A DNA stretch of 64,000 bases from Christiangramia crocea (GCF_022410465.1 NZ_JAJSON010000009.1:173437-237436); one strand, 5' to 3'; shown: positions 34,621 to 44,605, counted from the first letter of the stretch. Program-made: numbers and translations. The notes: generated by a model not told the origin, from the sequence alone.

Positions 34621-35766
34621 CTAATAACCGAAATCTTTTTTAATCGCTTCGGCTTTTTCAAGCATAAAATCGGAGTCAAGGAAGGCGATGTTCTTTTTTC
34701 CATAGGCATTCTGATAGATCCTCATGGCTTTTTTAGGATTGCCCGTCTCCTCTTCATAACGGGCTTCGAAGAAGGTCCCGAGCATGGTGCCTGGATAATG
34801 ATCATTGGCCATTTTGTAAAGAGGCTTATATTCCTCCCAGTTCTTTGTTTTTTCAATTGCATTATATACCGCCATGAAATCATTTACACTAATCTGTCTT
34901 TCCAGTCCATACAGTTCCTGAATCGAATTATATTTTTCAGCAAGATATTCTGAAGGAGAAATAGAAGTCTGTAGCAGGATCTCATTATAATCTTTACGGG
35001 AGATAGGACGGTAGATGGTGAACATGTTTTCTATTGCTGACGGAATTGCCTTTCCAACCAAAGAATAGTGAGTGGCATCCTGAAAATTGTCGAATTTATA
35101 ATTAAGGTTCTTGTTATCCACATTTTTTAACTGGTTGTCCAGGGCCATTATTTCTTCTTTAAGTGAAGGAATATCATCGGTTGCCGTAGCCAGATAGAAC
35201 CATTTCTTGGTTTCAGAAGTGTTAAGGGCATTGGTTATTCTGCCGGGCATCTCGGGAGCCATGTCCGGACTCAAATTGATGTAGCCCTGGAAGATAGGGT
35301 TCTCTTTTAGTAAGTAATAGTTGATAAAATTAGAGGTGAAGTCGTGGCCGATGATAATTCTGAAATTAGCGGTGCGGTATTTTTGGTCCATCTGTGCCAG
35401 AAGCTCCATACCGATGAATTCAAAGAATTTAGCTCCCTTGCCTACTGGAAGAAAATTATTCTCAGCATAGGCGGTGTCATCCATTCTTATCCCGTCCTGG
35501 TTGATTCCAACCACGATCATTTCAGGGACATCCTCCCAATAAGAATAGTAATCTACGATACCGGCTACCGGTTCAAAAAGGTAATCACCATCCAGAACTA
35601 CCACAACCGGGTATCTCTTTTCAGTGTTTTCTTCATAATTTCTGGGGAGTTGAATTTTTAACTGCCTGGTCTCTCCCAGTTTTTCTGAGGAAATACTTTC
35701 GTATTTAATCTGCGCGCAGGTTAATAACGGCAATAAAATTGCCATTAGAGGTAATAATCTTTTCAT
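34621..35766 (-). CDS. Exported alpha/beta-hydrolase-fold protein with Asp at the nucleophile site
   Basis: A 381-residue protein with signal peptide (MKRLLPLMAILLPLLTCAQ) and an esterase-D/IroE-like alpha/beta hydrolase domain: RYPVVVVLDGDYLFEPVAG, VGINQDGIRMDD and the strand FRIIIGHDFTSNF. In active relatives the nucleophile elbow is GHSxGG; here the position is Asp142 and the small glycines are missing. The C-terminal quarter looks TPR-like (GTMLGTFFEARYEEETGNPKK). It may be a non-catalytic or altered enzyme. It sits in the panC-radA run with short gaps of 20 and 35 bases. Confidence 0.82.
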   Translation of the reverse strand: MKRLLPLMAILLPLLTCAQIKYESISSEKLGETRQLKIQLPRNYEENTEKRYPVVVVLDGDYLFEPVAGIVDYYSYWEDVPEMIVVGINQDGIRMDDTAYAENNFLPVGKGAKFFEFIGMELLAQMDQKYRTANFRIIIGHDFTSNFINYYLLKENPIFQGYINLSPDMAPEMPGRITNALNTSETKKWFYLATATDDIPSLKEEIMALDNQLKNVDNKNLNYKFDNFQDATHYSLVGKAIPSAIENMFTIYRPISRKDYNEILLQTSISPSEYLAEKYNSIQELYGLERQISVNDFMAVYNAIEKTKNWEEYKPLYKMANDHYPGTMLGTFFEARYEEETGNPKKAMRIYQNAYGKKNIAFLDSDFMLEKAEAIKKDFGY

Positions 35767-35801
35767 AGGTGTAGTATTGATTCGGACCTACAATATATGT
35801 A

Positions 35802-36767
35802 TTATTTCCTATTGTTTAAAAGAGGGAGAAAAATAAAGGATAATCCTCCAAAGAGCAGGACTACAGCGGTTTGTGTGGCCCATGAGATCCATCCGAAAGC
35901 TTCTGCACCATGCTTTTCAACCCCGAAAAACATCAAAATACCGGCTACGGCAAGAGGGTAAACACCTATCCCGCCGTTTGTTGCAGAAACTGCAAATGAT
36001 CCAATTACAAATGCAGCCATGATGGTCCCTAGCGGAGTGCCTGCAGTTTCGGGAATGCTTAGTTTGATGACGAAGAACATCAAAAGATACATGCACCATA
36101 TAAAGACCGTATGAAGGATAAAGGCCCATTTTTGTTTCATTTTCAGGATGCTTTTCATTCCTTCAAGAAGGCCTTTCGCAAGCGTTTTAAGTTTTTTAAA
36201 TGGTAGCCATGATGAACGGCGCACTATGTTTATTCCAAGTACGGTTATGCCTACAAGACCAAGAAATATAAAGAATGTATATAAGGGATTTATATTCTGG
36301 GATTGGAGGTAGCCTAATAAGTCATCGGTTTGAAAAAGTAAGGCAATGCCTACAATGAGCATTAAGATTAACAGGTCTGCAACCCTTTCGGATATAATAG
36401 TCCCGAATCCTTTTTCAAATGGCACATCTTCATAAGTGCTTAGAGTAACAGCTCTTAGAACCTCACCCGATCTTGGGATGCCAAAGTTTGCCAGATATGC
36501 TGCCATTACCGCCATAAACCGGTTGGAGAGTGAAGACTGGTAACCCATAGGTTCCAGCATGTACTTCCAGCGGTGGGCTCTGGAGAGATGGGAGAGCGCT
36601 CCCAGAAAGAATGAAACAAAGATCCATGCTGTATTTGCTTCCAGGATGCTTTGCCATAAATTTTCACGTTCTTGTGGAGTAGAACTTCCCAGGGAATACC
36701 AGATTAAAAAAATCCCCAACAAAAGGGGAATACCTATCTTTAATATCCTGGTTAGTTTCTTGTTCAC
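35802..36767 (-). CDS. Flippase-like integral membrane protein (UPF0104/LPG synthase TM family)
   Basis: A 321-residue protein with about eight membrane helices of the family that includes the membrane half of lysylphosphatidylglycerol synthase (AglD/MprF-like). Typical segments are HLSRAHRWKYMLEPMGY and NFGIPRSGEVLRAVTLSTYE, and a late GGIGVYPLAVAGIL. Such proteins are thought to move lipids across the membrane. There is no synthase domain. The gene follows panD at 6 bases in the panC-radA run, an arrangement I know from other Flavobacteriaceae. Confidence 0.87.
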   Translation of the reverse strand: MNKKLTRILKIGIPLLLGIFLIWYSLGSSTPQERENLWQSILEANTAWIFVSFFLGALSHLSRAHRWKYMLEPMGYQSSLSNRFMAVMAAYLANFGIPRSGEVLRAVTLSTYEDVPFEKGFGTIISERVADLLILMLIVGIALLFQTDDLLGYLQSQNINPLYTFFIFLGLVGITVLGINIVRRSSWLPFKKLKTLAKGLLEGMKSILKMKQKWAFILHTVFIWCMYLLMFFVIKLSIPETAGTPLGTIMAAFVIGSFAVSATNGGIGVYPLAVAGILMFFGVEKHGAEAFGWISWATQTAVVLLFGGLSFIFLPLLNNRK

Positions 36768-36773
36768 TAATAA

Positions 36774-37124
36774 TTATTTCAGCAGATTGGTTTCTTCGTC
36801 CGGAAATACAAGGGACGGTTTGAAGCTCTTGGCTTCTTCAATTTCCATAATTCCATAGGCGATGATGATTAGTACATCTCCTTTTGCTACTTTTCTTGCT
36901 GCAGCACCATTAAGGGTTATTTCACCAGAGTTCCTTGGACCGGGAATAACATAGGTCTCCAGTCTTTCTCCGTTGTTATTGTTTACTATCTGAACCTTCT
37001 CTCCTTCAATTATGTTGGCTGCTTCCATAAGGTCTTCATCTATGGTAACGCTTCCAATATAGTTTAAATCGGCACCTGTTACTTTTACCCGGTGAATTTT
37101 TGATTTTACTACGTGAACCTGCAT
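36774..37124 (-). CDS. panD: Aspartate 1-decarboxylase
   Basis: Makes beta-alanine from aspartate for pantothenate. The 116-residue proenzyme cleaves itself between Gly24 and Ser25 in YIGSVTID, creating the pyruvoyl cofactor on the Ser. [17 protein letters not shown] and [16 protein letters not shown] are characteristic. It lies 8 bases after panC, whose product uses the beta-alanine, so the two steps are co-expressed. The later genes in the run are not obviously related to coenzyme A. Confidence 0.97.
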   Translation of the reverse strand: MQVHVVKSKIHRVKVTGADLNYIGSVTIDEDLMEAANIIEGEKVQIVNNNNGERLETYVIPGPRNSGEITLNGAAARKVAKGDVLIIIAYGIMEIEEAKSFKPSLVFPDEETNLLK

Positions 37125-37132
37125 GTTTTAAT

Positions 37133-37996
37133 TTAGTTATCTAGGGCAATATTATCAATTAGTCTAATATCATCGGCATAGGCGGCGATAAAAGCCCTGT
37201 ATTGATTTCCTTTTCTTTTCTTGTTTATTTTTTCCAAAGTTCGGGAATCGGCGATTTCAAAATATTCCAATTTCAGATAGGGATAGTTTGCGAATCTTTC
37301 CTCAACCCAATTCGTTATATACTGTGCACTTTTTGTGCCAAATAGGCCTTTTACATCCTTAAGAGTTTCGTATATAAAAGCCGCCTTTTCACGGTTTCGG
37401 CTACTTAGACGTTCATTTCTTGAAGACCTTGCAAGTCCGGATTTCTCTCTTAAAATCGGGCAGCCCACGATCTCCACAGGTAGGCCGGTCTTCTCTGTCA
37501 ACTTTCTGATTATCTGTAATTGCTGAAAATCCTTTTCTCCGAAGAAGGCCTTATCCGGAGTGAGGACTTCAAAAAGTCGTTTTACCACGGTCCCGACGCC
37601 GTCAAAGTGTCCATTTCGGTATTTGCCTTCCATCACCGAGTCCAATCCTTCGAAATCAAAATTTTCGGAAAGTACTGTATCTCCATATAATTCATTTGCA
37701 GAAGGAAAGAAGACCCATAGATCACCTGGTTTGTCCTTTAAAAGTTCAAGTAAAAGGTCAAGGTCTTTTTCCGGAGTACGCGGATATTTTTCCAGGTCGT
37801 CCCTATTATCGAACTGGGTAGGGTTTACAAAAATGCTTACTATAACCTGATTGGTTTCTTTCATAGCATTTTCTACCAGAGATAGGTGGCCTTCGTGAAG
37901 AGCGCCCATAGTAGGTACAAGACCAATGCTTTGATCTTCAGATTTTGCCTTCTGAATAGCCTTTTTTATCTCTTCTTTCTCCCTAAAAACCTGCAT
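37133..37996 (-). CDS. panC: Pantothenate synthetase
   Basis: Joins pantoate and beta-alanine using ATP. The 287-residue protein contains VPTMGALHEGHLSLVENA (ATP-binding HxGH), IFVNPTQFDNRDDLEKYPRT, KRLFEVLTPDKAFFGEKDFQQ and the ARSSRNERLS substrate loop. It is the first gene of the minus-strand run panC-panD-flippase-hydrolase-radA. A consensus -7 box lies 23 bases upstream, in the shared region with the divergent starch-synthase-like gene. Confidence 0.97.
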   Translation of the reverse strand: MQVFREKEEIKKAIQKAKSEDQSIGLVPTMGALHEGHLSLVENAMKETNQVIVSIFVNPTQFDNRDDLEKYPRTPEKDLDLLLELLKDKPGDLWVFFPSANELYGDTVLSENFDFEGLDSVMEGKYRNGHFDGVGTVVKRLFEVLTPDKAFFGEKDFQQLQIIRKLTEKTGLPVEIVGCPILREKSGLARSSRNERLSSRNREKAAFIYETLKDVKGLFGTKSAQYITNWVEERFANYPYLKLEYFEIADSRTLEKINKKRKGNQYRAFIAAYADDIRLIDNIALDN

Positions 37997-38019
37997 TTTA
38001 TTATAAAATTAACAGCGTG

Positions 38020-38027
38020 CAAACTTA
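38020..38027 (-). promoter_or_regulatory. -7 box for the panC operon
   Basis: The minus strand reads TAAGTTTG, a full TAnnTTTG match, 23 bases before the panC start. It lies 31 bases from the opposing -7 box at 38059-38066, so the two divergent promoters must overlap in their -33 regions. Confidence 0.55.
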
Positions 38028-38058
38028 ATATATCTCTGGCAATCTGCATAAAATTTTG

Positions 38059-38066
38059 TAATTTTG
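38059..38066 (+). promoter_or_regulatory. -7 box for the starch-synthase-like / DUF4270 / glmS run
   Basis: TAATTTTG, a full TAnnTTTG match, 40 bases before the ATG at 38107. The leader contains TTTATTCGGAAACGC and no obvious structured element. Confidence 0.55.
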
Positions 38067-38106
38067 CGTGTTTTTTATTCGGAAACGCAACTAAAGCAAA
38101 GAATTT

Positions 38107-38919
38107 ATGAAAGATAAGAGAGTATTATACGTCTCATCTGAAGTTATACCTTACCTGCCTGAAACCGACATCTCCTCAACCTCTTTTGAAGCTGCAAAAA
38201 TGGTTAACAACCTTGGAGGCCAAATAAGAATTTTTATGCCGAGGTTTGGGAATATTAATGAAAGAAGACATCAGCTCCATGAAGTGATAAGACTTTCAGG
38301 AATGAACCTCGTGATCAACGATCTGGACATGCCTCTAATCATAAAAGTGGCGTCAATTCCAAAAGAAAGAATGCAGGTTTACTTTATAGATAATGAAGAT
38401 TATTTTAAAAGAAAAGCTACTTTGACAGATGAGGATGGGAACCTTTTTCCGGATAATGATGAACGCGCCATATTCTTTGCGAAAGGAGTGATAGAAACGG
38501 TAAAAAAACTTAACTGGTCGCCAGATATTATTCATGTGCATGGCTGGTTGTCTTCCCTGTTACCATTGTACTTAAGGAATTACTATGGGAATGAGCCGTT
38601 ATTCAAGAATTCAAAAATAGTTACCTCTGTTTACAATCAAAGCTTTGAAGGGACGTTAGATAACACGATGCATAAAAAAGTTTTGTTTGACGGACTTGAA
38701 AATTCCAATGTAAAACATTTAAAAAGCCCTACTTTTGTCAACCTGTTAAAAACAGCTGTGGATAATTCTGATGCTGTGGTGATTGGCGGGGATAATGTAC
38801 CTGAAGATTTGAAGAAATATATAGATAAATTGAATAAACCAGTACTTCCATTCACCGAAAAGGAAAATTTCTCCCAGGCTTATCAGGATTTTTATACAAC
38901 TAAAGTATTGACTGAATAG
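38107..38919 (+). CDS. Starch/glycogen-synthase N-terminal-domain protein, half length
   Basis: A 270-residue protein that matches only the N-terminal (GT5) Rossmann domain of glycogen/starch synthases: VLYVSSEVIPYLPETD, IRIFMPRFGNINERRH, DNDERAIFFAKGVIET and PDIIHVHGWLSSLLPLYLR. A full synthase has about 480 residues and a C-terminal GT-B domain, which is absent. The ADP-glucose-binding KxGGL motif near the N-terminus is replaced by ETDISS, so glycogen synthesis is unlikely. It leads DUF4270 and glmS with gaps of 16 and 11 bases, so an envelope or sugar-related role is plausible but unproven. Confidence 0.83.
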   Translation: MKDKRVLYVSSEVIPYLPETDISSTSFEAAKMVNNLGGQIRIFMPRFGNINERRHQLHEVIRLSGMNLVINDLDMPLIIKVASIPKERMQVYFIDNEDYFKRKATLTDEDGNLFPDNDERAIFFAKGVIETVKKLNWSPDIIHVHGWLSSLLPLYLRNYYGNEPLFKNSKIVTSVYNQSFEGTLDNTMHKKVLFDGLENSNVKHLKSPTFVNLLKTAVDNSDAVVIGGDNVPEDLKKYIDKLNKPVLPFTEKENFSQAYQDFYTTKVLTE

Positions 38920-38935
38920 TAAGTAAAAGCATTAA

Positions 38936-40468
38936 ATGAAATTAAATAGATTGTTACAAATGGCAACCTTCCTGGTTGTTGTTTTCGTTTTTGTAGGATG
39001 TGATGAAGATTACACAGATATTGGAGGGGAGATCATAAATAACCCTACCGATGTTGAATTAAGGGAAATTGAGGTAGATGCCTATTCCAGAAAAATCAAT
39101 TCCATTCAAACCAATAATCTCACTAACTATTTTCTGGGTGTTAATAAAAATCCGGTCTACGGTGAAAGCACTGCAAGTATTGTAACTCAGTTGACTTTGG
39201 GAAGCACCGACCCTAGTTTTGGAGAGAATGTAGAACTGGATAGTGTCGTGATGACAATTCCTTATTTTTCTACGGAAGATGTGACTTCCAGTGATGCAGA
39301 GAATATTGAATATGTTCTGGATTCGGTTTATGGAGAAGGTTCTTTCAAACTTTCGGTTTATGAAACTTCTTATTTTTTGAATGATCTTGATCCTAATGCA
39401 GGATTTGAAGAAAGACAGAAATATTATTCAGATCAGCAACAGGAAATTGAAGAAAACATTGTAGGAGAGCCTTTATATGTTGATGAAAACTTTCAGCCGT
39501 CTTCTGATTCATTTGAAACCTATGAGATTAGTGAGGCTGGAGTAAACGATACGATTGCAAATACTCCGGCGCTTTATGCTAAGCTTCCGGTAACTTATTT
39601 TAAACAAAAAATCATCGATAAAGAAGGTTCTGAAGAACTTCTTAATAATACCAGTTTTAAGAACTACCTGCGAAGTCTTTTCATAAAAGCTGAAGCTAAT
39701 ACTACTGAAGGATCCCAGATTCTTTTTAATCTACAAAACGGTAAGATTACGCTCTACTATACCTATGATGTAGAAGAAGACGGGTCAACAGTCCGTAAAA
39801 GAGGGAAATATAACCTCAATATGTCAGGAGGTAATAAGTTTAATACCTATAAAGGAGAATTTCCTGAAACCGTATTGGGAGCTATTGAAAGTCAGGCTGT
39901 AGGGACAGGGTCTGAAAATCTTTACCTGAAAGCTCAGGAAGGCAGTATGGCGGTGATAAATCTATTTCCTGACCCGACAGTTTTAGATGAGCTGAAGGAG
40001 AATAACTGGCTGATTAATGAAGCTAATCTCATCTTTTATGTTGATCAGGATAAACTGAATGGCGCTGTTGAGCCGGAGAGGTTGTATCTTTATGATCTTG
40101 AGAATAATAGAATCCTGGCTGATTATCAAACCGACGCTACTATCAATGAAAGTAATCCTCTGGTTTCCAGAACTAATTTTTCCTCCAGACTGGAAAGAGG
40201 TGAGGATGAAAATGGGATATTCTATAAGTTAAGAGTAACTCAGCATGTTTCTAATATGATTAGAGAAGATCTGGATAATGTAAAACTAGGTCTGGTAATA
40301 ACCGGAAATATCAATAATACTAATTTATCTGCCGTGAGAAATGTTGAGGATGTGGAAAGAGTTCCGGGTTCTACAATGCTTACTCCATATGGAACTGTCT
40401 TGCATGGCGATGAATCATCGAATGAGGAAAAAAGACTTAAATTAAGGATTTATTATACCGACTATTAA
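38936..40468 (+). CDS. DUF4270 lipoprotein
   Basis: A 510-residue exported lipoprotein (signal peptide with VFVGC, Cys near residue 22) of the DUF4270 family, common in Bacteroidota next to glmS. Its mature part is beta-rich and begins DEDYTDIGGEIINNPTDVEL, with GENVELDSVVMTIPYFST and the later KLPVTYFKQKIIDKEG. The family is surface-associated and of unknown function. It lies between the starch-synthase-like gene and glmS. A link to amino-sugar supply is suggested by conserved order only. Confidence 0.88.
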   Translation: MKLNRLLQMATFLVVVFVFVGCDEDYTDIGGEIINNPTDVELREIEVDAYSRKINSIQTNNLTNYFLGVNKNPVYGESTASIVTQLTLGSTDPSFGENVELDSVVMTIPYFSTEDVTSSDAENIEYVLDSVYGEGSFKLSVYETSYFLNDLDPNAGFEERQKYYSDQQQEIEENIVGEPLYVDENFQPSSDSFETYEISEAGVNDTIANTPALYAKLPVTYFKQKIIDKEGSEELLNNTSFKNYLRSLFIKAEANTTEGSQILFNLQNGKITLYYTYDVEEDGSTVRKRGKYNLNMSGGNKFNTYKGEFPETVLGAIESQAVGTGSENLYLKAQEGSMAVINLFPDPTVLDELKENNWLINEANLIFYVDQDKLNGAVEPERLYLYDLENNRILADYQTDATINESNPLVSRTNFSSRLERGEDENGIFYKLRVTQHVSNMIREDLDNVKLGLVITGNINNTNLSAVRNVEDVERVPGSTMLTPYGTVLHGDESSNEEKRLKLRIYYTDY

Positions 40469-40479
40469 TAGGAAGAATT

Positions 40480-42327
40480 ATGTGTGGAATTGTTGGATAT
40501 ATAGGACATAGGGAAGCTTATCCCATAGTTTTAAAAGGTCTTCAGAGACTGGAGTATAGAGGTTATGACAGTGCAGGAATAGCCTTGTTTGATGGCTCAG
40601 AACTTAAAATGAGCAAGACCAAGGGAAAGGTCGCCGATTTAAAGGCAAGACTGGAAAGTGAAATTTCTACTAATGGTACAGTGGGAATTGGTCATACAAG
40701 ATGGGCAACGCATGGTGAACCAAATGATGTAAACTCTCACCCTCATTATTCTAACTCAGGGGATCTTGTAATTATCCATAATGGTATTATTGAGAATTAC
40801 GATGCCCTTAAAAAAGAGTTGAAGAAAAGAGGTTATACTTTTAAAAGTGATACAGATACCGAAGTTCTTGTGAATCTTATTGAAGATGTTATCAAGAAAG
40901 AAGGTGTGAAGCTGGGAAAAGCCGTTCAGATCGCTCTCAATCAAACCGTAGGAGCATATGCGATCGCGGTTTTTAATAAAACCAAGCCAGACGAGATCGT
41001 GGTGGCCAGACTGGGAAGTCCGTTGGCAATTGGAGTTGGAGAGGATGAATTCTTTGTTGCTTCAGATGCATCACCTTTTATTGAGTTCACTAATAATGCT
41101 ATCTATCTTGAGGATGGAGAAATGGCAGTGGTTAGGAGACATAAAGATGTTCGTGTAAGAAAGATCAAGGACGATTCTTTAGTAGATCCTTATATCCAGG
41201 AACTTCAGTTGAACCTTGAGCAGATCGAAAAGGGAGGTTATGAGCATTTCATGCTGAAAGAGATCCATGAACAACCGAGTGCTATAAGTGACACTTATCG
41301 TGGAAGAATGCTTGCAGATAAAGGTATTATCAGAATGGCAGGAGTTGACGATAATATGGAGCGTATTGCGAACGCAAAACGTATTATTATTGTCGCCTGT
41401 GGTACTTCATGGCATGCCGGATTGGTTGCTGAATATATTTTTGAAGATATTGCCAGAATTCCGGTAGAGGTAGAGTATGCATCTGAATTCAGATACAGGA
41501 ATCCCGTTATCACAGAAAATGATGTGGTGATCGCCATCTCTCAGAGTGGCGAAACTGCCGATACCATGGCTGCCATAAAGCTTGCCAAGGAAAAAGGAGC
41601 CTTTGCTTTTGGAGTGTGTAACGTTGTAGGTTCTTCAATTTCAAGAGAAACTCATGCCGGAGCCTATACCCATGCTGGGCCGGAGATCGGGGTGGCCTCA
41701 ACAAAAGCCTTTACCACTCAGATCACAGTTTTAACCCTGATGGCTCTGAAGCTAGGTAAATTTAAAGGAACAATATCAAATAGCGAATTCCAGTTCCATT
41801 TACAGGAAATGGATAGAATTCCGGAAAAAGTTAAAGAGGCCCTTAAGTCTGATGAACTGATTCAGGAAATTGCCTTTAAGTATAAAGATGCTCCGAATTG
41901 CCTGTATTTAGGACGGGGATATAATTTTCCGGTCGCGCTGGAAGGAGCTCTAAAATTAAAGGAGATCTCTTATATTCATGCTGAAGGATATCCTGCTGCT
42001 GAAATGAAGCACGGCCCGATAGCATTGATTGATGAGCAGATGCCTGTGGTTGTAATCGCAACTAAAAAAGGGCACTATGAAAAAGTAGTTAGTAACATTC
42101 AGGAGATCAAATCCAGAAAAGGAAAGATCATCGCGGTGGTTACCAAAGGAGACGAAGAGGTAAGAGAACTTGCCGACTACGTGATCGAGGTACCGGAAAC
42201 CATAGAATCGCTTACTCCGCTTTTAACTACGATTCCGTTACAATTACTTTCTTATCATATAGCTGTCATGCTTGGCAAGAATGTAGATCAGCCTAGAAAC
42301 CTGGCGAAATCGGTGACTGTAGAATAA
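40480..42327 (+). CDS. glmS: Glutamine-fructose-6-phosphate aminotransferase (isomerizing)
   Basis: Makes glucosamine 6-phosphate, the entry point for peptidoglycan and LPS. The 615-residue chain has a class II glutaminase domain starting MCGIVGYIG, where Cys2 becomes the N-terminal nucleophile, and two SIS isomerase domains (CGTSWHAG, then SQSGETADT; YLGRGYNFPVALEGALKLKE). The C-terminus ends in the usual LAKSVTVE. There is no glmS ribozyme in the 11-base upstream gap. A strong terminator follows. Confidence 0.97.
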   Translation: MCGIVGYIGHREAYPIVLKGLQRLEYRGYDSAGIALFDGSELKMSKTKGKVADLKARLESEISTNGTVGIGHTRWATHGEPNDVNSHPHYSNSGDLVIIHNGIIENYDALKKELKKRGYTFKSDTDTEVLVNLIEDVIKKEGVKLGKAVQIALNQTVGAYAIAVFNKTKPDEIVVARLGSPLAIGVGEDEFFVASDASPFIEFTNNAIYLEDGEMAVVRRHKDVRVRKIKDDSLVDPYIQELQLNLEQIEKGGYEHFMLKEIHEQPSAISDTYRGRMLADKGIIRMAGVDDNMERIANAKRIIIVACGTSWHAGLVAEYIFEDIARIPVEVEYASEFRYRNPVITENDVVIAISQSGETADTMAAIKLAKEKGAFAFGVCNVVGSSISRETHAGAYTHAGPEIGVASTKAFTTQITVLTLMALKLGKFKGTISNSEFQFHLQEMDRIPEKVKEALKSDELIQEIAFKYKDAPNCLYLGRGYNFPVALEGALKLKEISYIHAEGYPAAEMKHGPIALIDEQMPVVVIATKKGHYEKVVSNIQEIKSRKGKIIAVVTKGDEEVRELADYVIEVPETIESLTPLLTTIPLQLLSYHIAVMLGKNVDQPRNLAKSVTVE

Positions 42328-42348
42328 AATATAACGCATTATTTATAT

Positions 42349-42385
42349 AAAAATCTTCCTGATGCATCAGGAAGATTTTTGTTTT
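42349..42385 (+). terminator. Intrinsic terminator after glmS
   Basis: AAAAATCTTCCTGA, loop TGCA, TCAGGAAGATTTTT is a perfect 14-bp stem and continues into TTTGTTTTT. It ends the run of starch-synthase-like, DUF4270 and glmS genes. The rest of the 269-base gap to atpD holds the promoter and leader listed next. Confidence 0.9.
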
Positions 42386-42492
42386 TATACATTCTTCCAA
42401 ACAATTTTGGATGCTTTTAATCAGGTTTTTAGCGGAATTGGGAAACATGTAAAACTTCTCAAAAATTCAATATGTTTTTTGCGAGAAAAATT

Positions 42493-42500
42493 TATCTTTG
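42493..42500 (+). promoter_or_regulatory. -7 box for atpD-atpC
   Basis: TATCTTTG, a full TAnnTTTG match, 96 bases before the atpD start. The long leader is unusual among the promoters in this window. Confidence 0.6.
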
Positions 42501-42512
42501 CAGCCTGAAAAT

Positions 42513-42560
42513 AACCTGTTTCTTTTTTATGGAATTTTAAATCAGGGAAATAGGTTTTTT
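42513..42560 (+). promoter_or_regulatory. Leader hairpin with T-run before atpD
   Basis: AACCTGTTTC and GAAATAGGTT (one G-T pair) can form a 10-bp stem with a 24-base loop, followed by TTTT. It lies within the presumed atpD leader and could act as an attenuator or a stabilising 5' structure. A three-codon frame (ATG GAA TTT TAA) lies inside the loop. Confidence 0.35.
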
Positions 42561-42596
42561 GAAATTTTACATATTAAAAATTAAAGAATTAGATAA

Positions 42597-44108
<1,512 letters not shown>

Positions 44109-44117
44109 ATAGTATAT

Positions 44118-44174
44118 AGTATTGAGTAGTTAGTATTGAGATTTAATAATGCTAACTACTCACTACTCAATACT
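44118..44174. repeat. Simple-word inverted repeat between atpD and atpC
   Basis: AGTATTGAGTAGTTAG (44118-44133) is mirrored by CTAACTACT...ACTCAATACT (44152-44174), with the right arm carrying a 7-base insertion. The whole 82-base gap is built of the words TATTGAG, TAGT and their complements. It can form a long hairpin in the atpD-atpC mRNA. Confidence 0.65.
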
Positions 44175-44190
44175 TAATACTGAAAAAAAT

Positions 44191-44481
44191 ATGTATTTAG
44201 AGATAGTAACTCCTGAAGCAGTAGTTTTTAGAGCTGAAGTGGATGCAGTAAAAGTTCCCGGGCACGATGGTGAATTCCAGATGCTGAACAACCACGCGCC
44301 AATTGTTTCTACTCTTACTGAAGGTGATGTTAAGATAGACCTTGCCTCCGGAAGTCAGAATGAAATAAAATTCAAGGAAAGTCCTTTCAAATCTGATAAG
44401 GAAGCAAGCGTTCTTTATTACACTATTAAAGGAGGAGTTCTTGAACTTAAGGACAATAAAGCTATAATCTTAGCCGATTAA
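44191..44481 (+). CDS. atpC: F1 ATP synthase subunit epsilon
   Basis: Subunit of the central stalk of F1. The 96-residue chain begins MYLEIVTPEAVVFRAEVDAV and contains VPGHDGEFQMLNNHAPIVST, the standard N-terminal beta-sandwich of epsilon. Many epsilon subunits have about 130 residues; the C-terminal helical pair that blocks rotation is absent, as in some other Bacteroidota. I use ATG 44191: the frame is open to 44149, but those extra residues come from the repeat. A terminator follows 24 bases after the stop codon. Confidence 0.93.
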   Translation: MYLEIVTPEAVVFRAEVDAVKVPGHDGEFQMLNNHAPIVSTLTEGDVKIDLASGSQNEIKFKESPFKSDKEASVLYYTIKGGVLELKDNKAIILAD

Positions 44482-44504
44482 CCTCGGGACATAAGAATAA
44501 AATT

Positions 44505-44537
44505 AAAGGCCTTTCTAATGAAAGGCCTTTTTGTTTT
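44505..44537 (+). terminator. Intrinsic terminator after atpC
   Basis: AAAGGCCTTTC, loop TAAT, GAAAGGCCTTT form a perfect 11-bp stem followed by TTGTTTTT. It ends the atpD-atpC transcript. Confidence 0.88.
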
Positions 44538-44605
44538 TCCTGATAATTTTAAAAACTATCTGAAACTTTCAGCTTTTATTTAATAGAAGTTTTCTGTAAA
44601 ATATA

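Noticed and set aside
40469..40479. Possible glmS ribozyme or riboswitch upstream of glmS
   Set aside because: The gap is 11 bases and cannot hold one; the gene is transcribed together with DUF4270.
44149..44190. Upstream ATG 44149 for atpC
   Set aside because: The added residues are encoded by the simple-word repeat, and the standard epsilon N-terminus begins at 44191.
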